From NCBI RefSeq assembly GCF_025717515.1, contig NZ_JAJIRN010000009.1:124001-188000 (forward strand): a stretch of 64,000 nucleotides of DNA. The letters are read 5' to 3'. The translations under genes and the position numbers were made by a program. This document shows positions 62,752-64,000 of this stretch, in pieces. Position 1 is the first letter of the stretch. Each line of letters opens with the position of its first letter. The notes under the pieces were generated by a model. It searched no databases. It saw only the letters and a list, made by a program, of their open reading frames with translations, and was not told the DNA's origin. The DNA is from Roseateles oligotrophus (GTDB lineage Bacteria > Pseudomonadota > Gammaproteobacteria > Burkholderiales > Burkholderiaceae_C).

Positions 62752-64000
62752 ATGAGCAAGACCCTGATCATTGCCGAGAAGCCCTCTGTGGCTCAAGACA
62801 TCGTCCGCGCGCTGACCAGCAGCGCCGGCAAGTTCGAAAAGCATGATGAATATTTCGAGAGCGACCAATATGTGGTCAGCTCGGCCGTCGGCCATTTGGT
62901 CGAGATCAAGGCACCGGAGGAATTCGACGTTAAGCGGGGCAAATGGAGCTTTGCCAATCTGCCGGTGATCCCGCCGCACTTTGATCTGAACCCTATCGAC
63001 AAGGTCAAGGGTCGGTTGAACGCGCTGGTCAAGCTGATCCGCCGCAAGGACGTTACGCACCTGATCAACGCCTGTGACGCGGGCCGCGAGGGCGAGCTGA
63101 TCTTCCGTCTGATCGTTCAATACGCGGGCACCGCGAAGGCGGCGATCAACAAGCCGATCGACAGGCTGTGGTTGCAGTCGATGACGCCGCAGGCGATCCG
63201 CGACGGCTTCGAGAAGCTCAAGAGTGACGCGCAGATGCTGCCGCTGGCCGATGCCGCGCGTTGCCGCTCCGAGGCCGATTGGCTGGTCGGCATCAACGGC
63301 ACGCGGGCGATGACGGCCTTCAATTCGCGTGATGGTGGTTTCTTCCTGACCACCGTGGGCCGGGTGCAGACGCCGACGCTGTCCATCGTGGTCGAGCGCG
63401 AAGAAAAGATCCGCAAGCATGTCTCGCGTGACTATTGGGAAGTGCGGGCCAATTTTGACGCTGCGGCGGGCCAATACGAGGGCAAGTGGTTTGACCCGGC
63501 CTGGAAGAAGGACGAGGACCTGGAGCGCCGCGCCGACCGGGTCTGGAACCGCGCCGATGCCGACGCCATCGCGATGGCCGCACTCGGCCAACCGGCCAGC
63601 GTGCGCGAGGAAAGCAAGCCCACCAGCAGCAGCTGCGGCGGCCTCTATGACCTGACGACCTTGCAGCGCGAAGCCAATTCGCGCTTCGGTTTCTCGGCCA
63701 AGACGACGCTGAGCCTGGCGCAGGCCTTGTACGAAAAGCACAAGGTGCTGACCTACCCGAGAACCGACTCGCGCTACCTGCCCGAGGACTATCTGGCCGT
63801 GGCCAAACAGACCGCCGAGATGATCGCCAACGAGGATATGCCGGGGCCGCTGCGCGAACTGTCGGTTCACGCCCGCAAGGCCTTGAAGGAAGGCTATATC
63901 AAGCCGACCAAGAAGGTCTTCGACAACGCCAAGGTGTCGGATCACTTCGCCATCATCCCGACGCTGCAAGCGCCCAAGAGCCTCAGCGATATCGAGGCCA
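62752..64000 (+). CDS. topB: DNA topoisomerase III, N-terminal part (runs off the window)
   Basis: First 416 residues of a type IA topoisomerase that decatenates DNA. The TOPRIM domain starts KTLIIAEKPSVAQDIVRAL and has the acidic INACDAGREGELIF. The active Tyr lies in VLTYPRTDSRYLP at about residue 335, and VGRVQTPTLSIVV is also typical. The start MSKTLIIAEKPS fits TopB. Divergent from the SET-domain gene. The C-terminal part lies beyond position 64000. Confidence 0.95.
   Translation, partial: MSKTLIIAEKPSVAQDIVRALTSSAGKFEKHDEYFESDQYVVSSAVGHLVEIKAPEEFDVKRGKWSFANLPVIPPHFDLNPIDKVKGRLNALVKLIRRKDVTHLINACDAGREGELIFRLIVQYAGTAKAAINKPIDRLWLQSMTPQAIRDGFEKLKSDAQMLPLADAARCRSEADWLVGINGTRAMTAFNSRDGGFFLTTVGRVQTPTLSIVVEREEKIRKHVSRDYWEVRANFDAAAGQYEGKWFDPAWKKDEDLERRADRVWNRADADAIAMAALGQPASVREESKPTSSSCGGLYDLTTLQREANSRFGFSAKTTLSLAQALYEKHKVLTYPRTDSRYLPEDYLAVAKQTAEMIANEDMPGPLRELSVHARKALKEGYIKPTKKVFDNAKVSDHFAIIPTLQAPKSLSDIEA

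Overview
The window looks like chromosome from a high-GC betaproteobacterium of the order Burkholderiales, probably the Sphaerotilaceae/Comamonadaceae side (Roseateles, Leptothrix, Rubrivivax relatives). This rests on the block bamE-dapB-exbB-exbD-leuS divergent from fur, the hpf-ptsN-hprK block, a TIGR02099/YhdP-type AsmA protein divergent from glnE, and a PEP-CTERM protein. It is mostly chromosomal housekeeping DNA. I saw no phage, insertion sequence, CRISPR array, tRNA or rRNA.

Layout. 1-3119 (minus): bamE, dapB, exbB, exbD and the start of leuS. 3226-5830: fur (plus), then hprK, ptsN and hpf (minus), with clear terminators. 6295-7269: corA. 7239-14268 (minus): a tightly packed eight-gene lipid-modification operon (FAD oxidoreductase, DUF1365, cyclopropane-fatty-acid-synthase-like methyltransferase, chalcone-isomerase-like protein, MFS carrier, DUF3833 lipoprotein, SDR, NTF2-like protein). 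Its leader (14322-14466) reads as a structured small RNA: a hairpin with a CCTCC-repeat loop, ended by an intrinsic terminator. 14668-16429: a periplasmic glutathione peroxidase divergent from a MerR-type regulator that carries both the B12-binding and the photosensory motifs of CarH/LitR. This suggests a light or singlet-oxygen response that remodels membrane lipids.

16484-32630: a GntR/ABC operon, GST, a solute-binding protein, an EamA transporter, rhombosortase, glnE, yhdP-like, nitrilase, a lipoprotein, a UbiH-type hydroxylase and an aldo/keto reductase. 32698-39138: two tandem paralogous seven-bladed-propeller sensors with GGDEF outputs. 39175-41521: murU-like, a PstS-like protein and a porin. 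41631-49042: a five-gene group of unknown purpose (secreted PHP-domain protein; then a PPIase, HupE/UreJ, 2OG-oxygenase and SpeE-like membrane protein in overlapping order). 49201-53332: a PCu(A)C-like protein that has lost its copper ligands, a PEP-CTERM protein, a TonB receptor and a hemerythrin with an FNR-like box upstream.

53528-64000: transketolase and GAPDH with terminators, a 59-bp tandem repeat, a secreted S8 protease with a GlyGly-CTERM tail (a likely substrate of the rhombosortase 35 kb away), a protein made of two TonB-C-like repeats, a SPOR-like protein, birA, a SET-domain lysine methyltransferase, and the start of topB. All functional calls come from reading the sequence. No database search was run.
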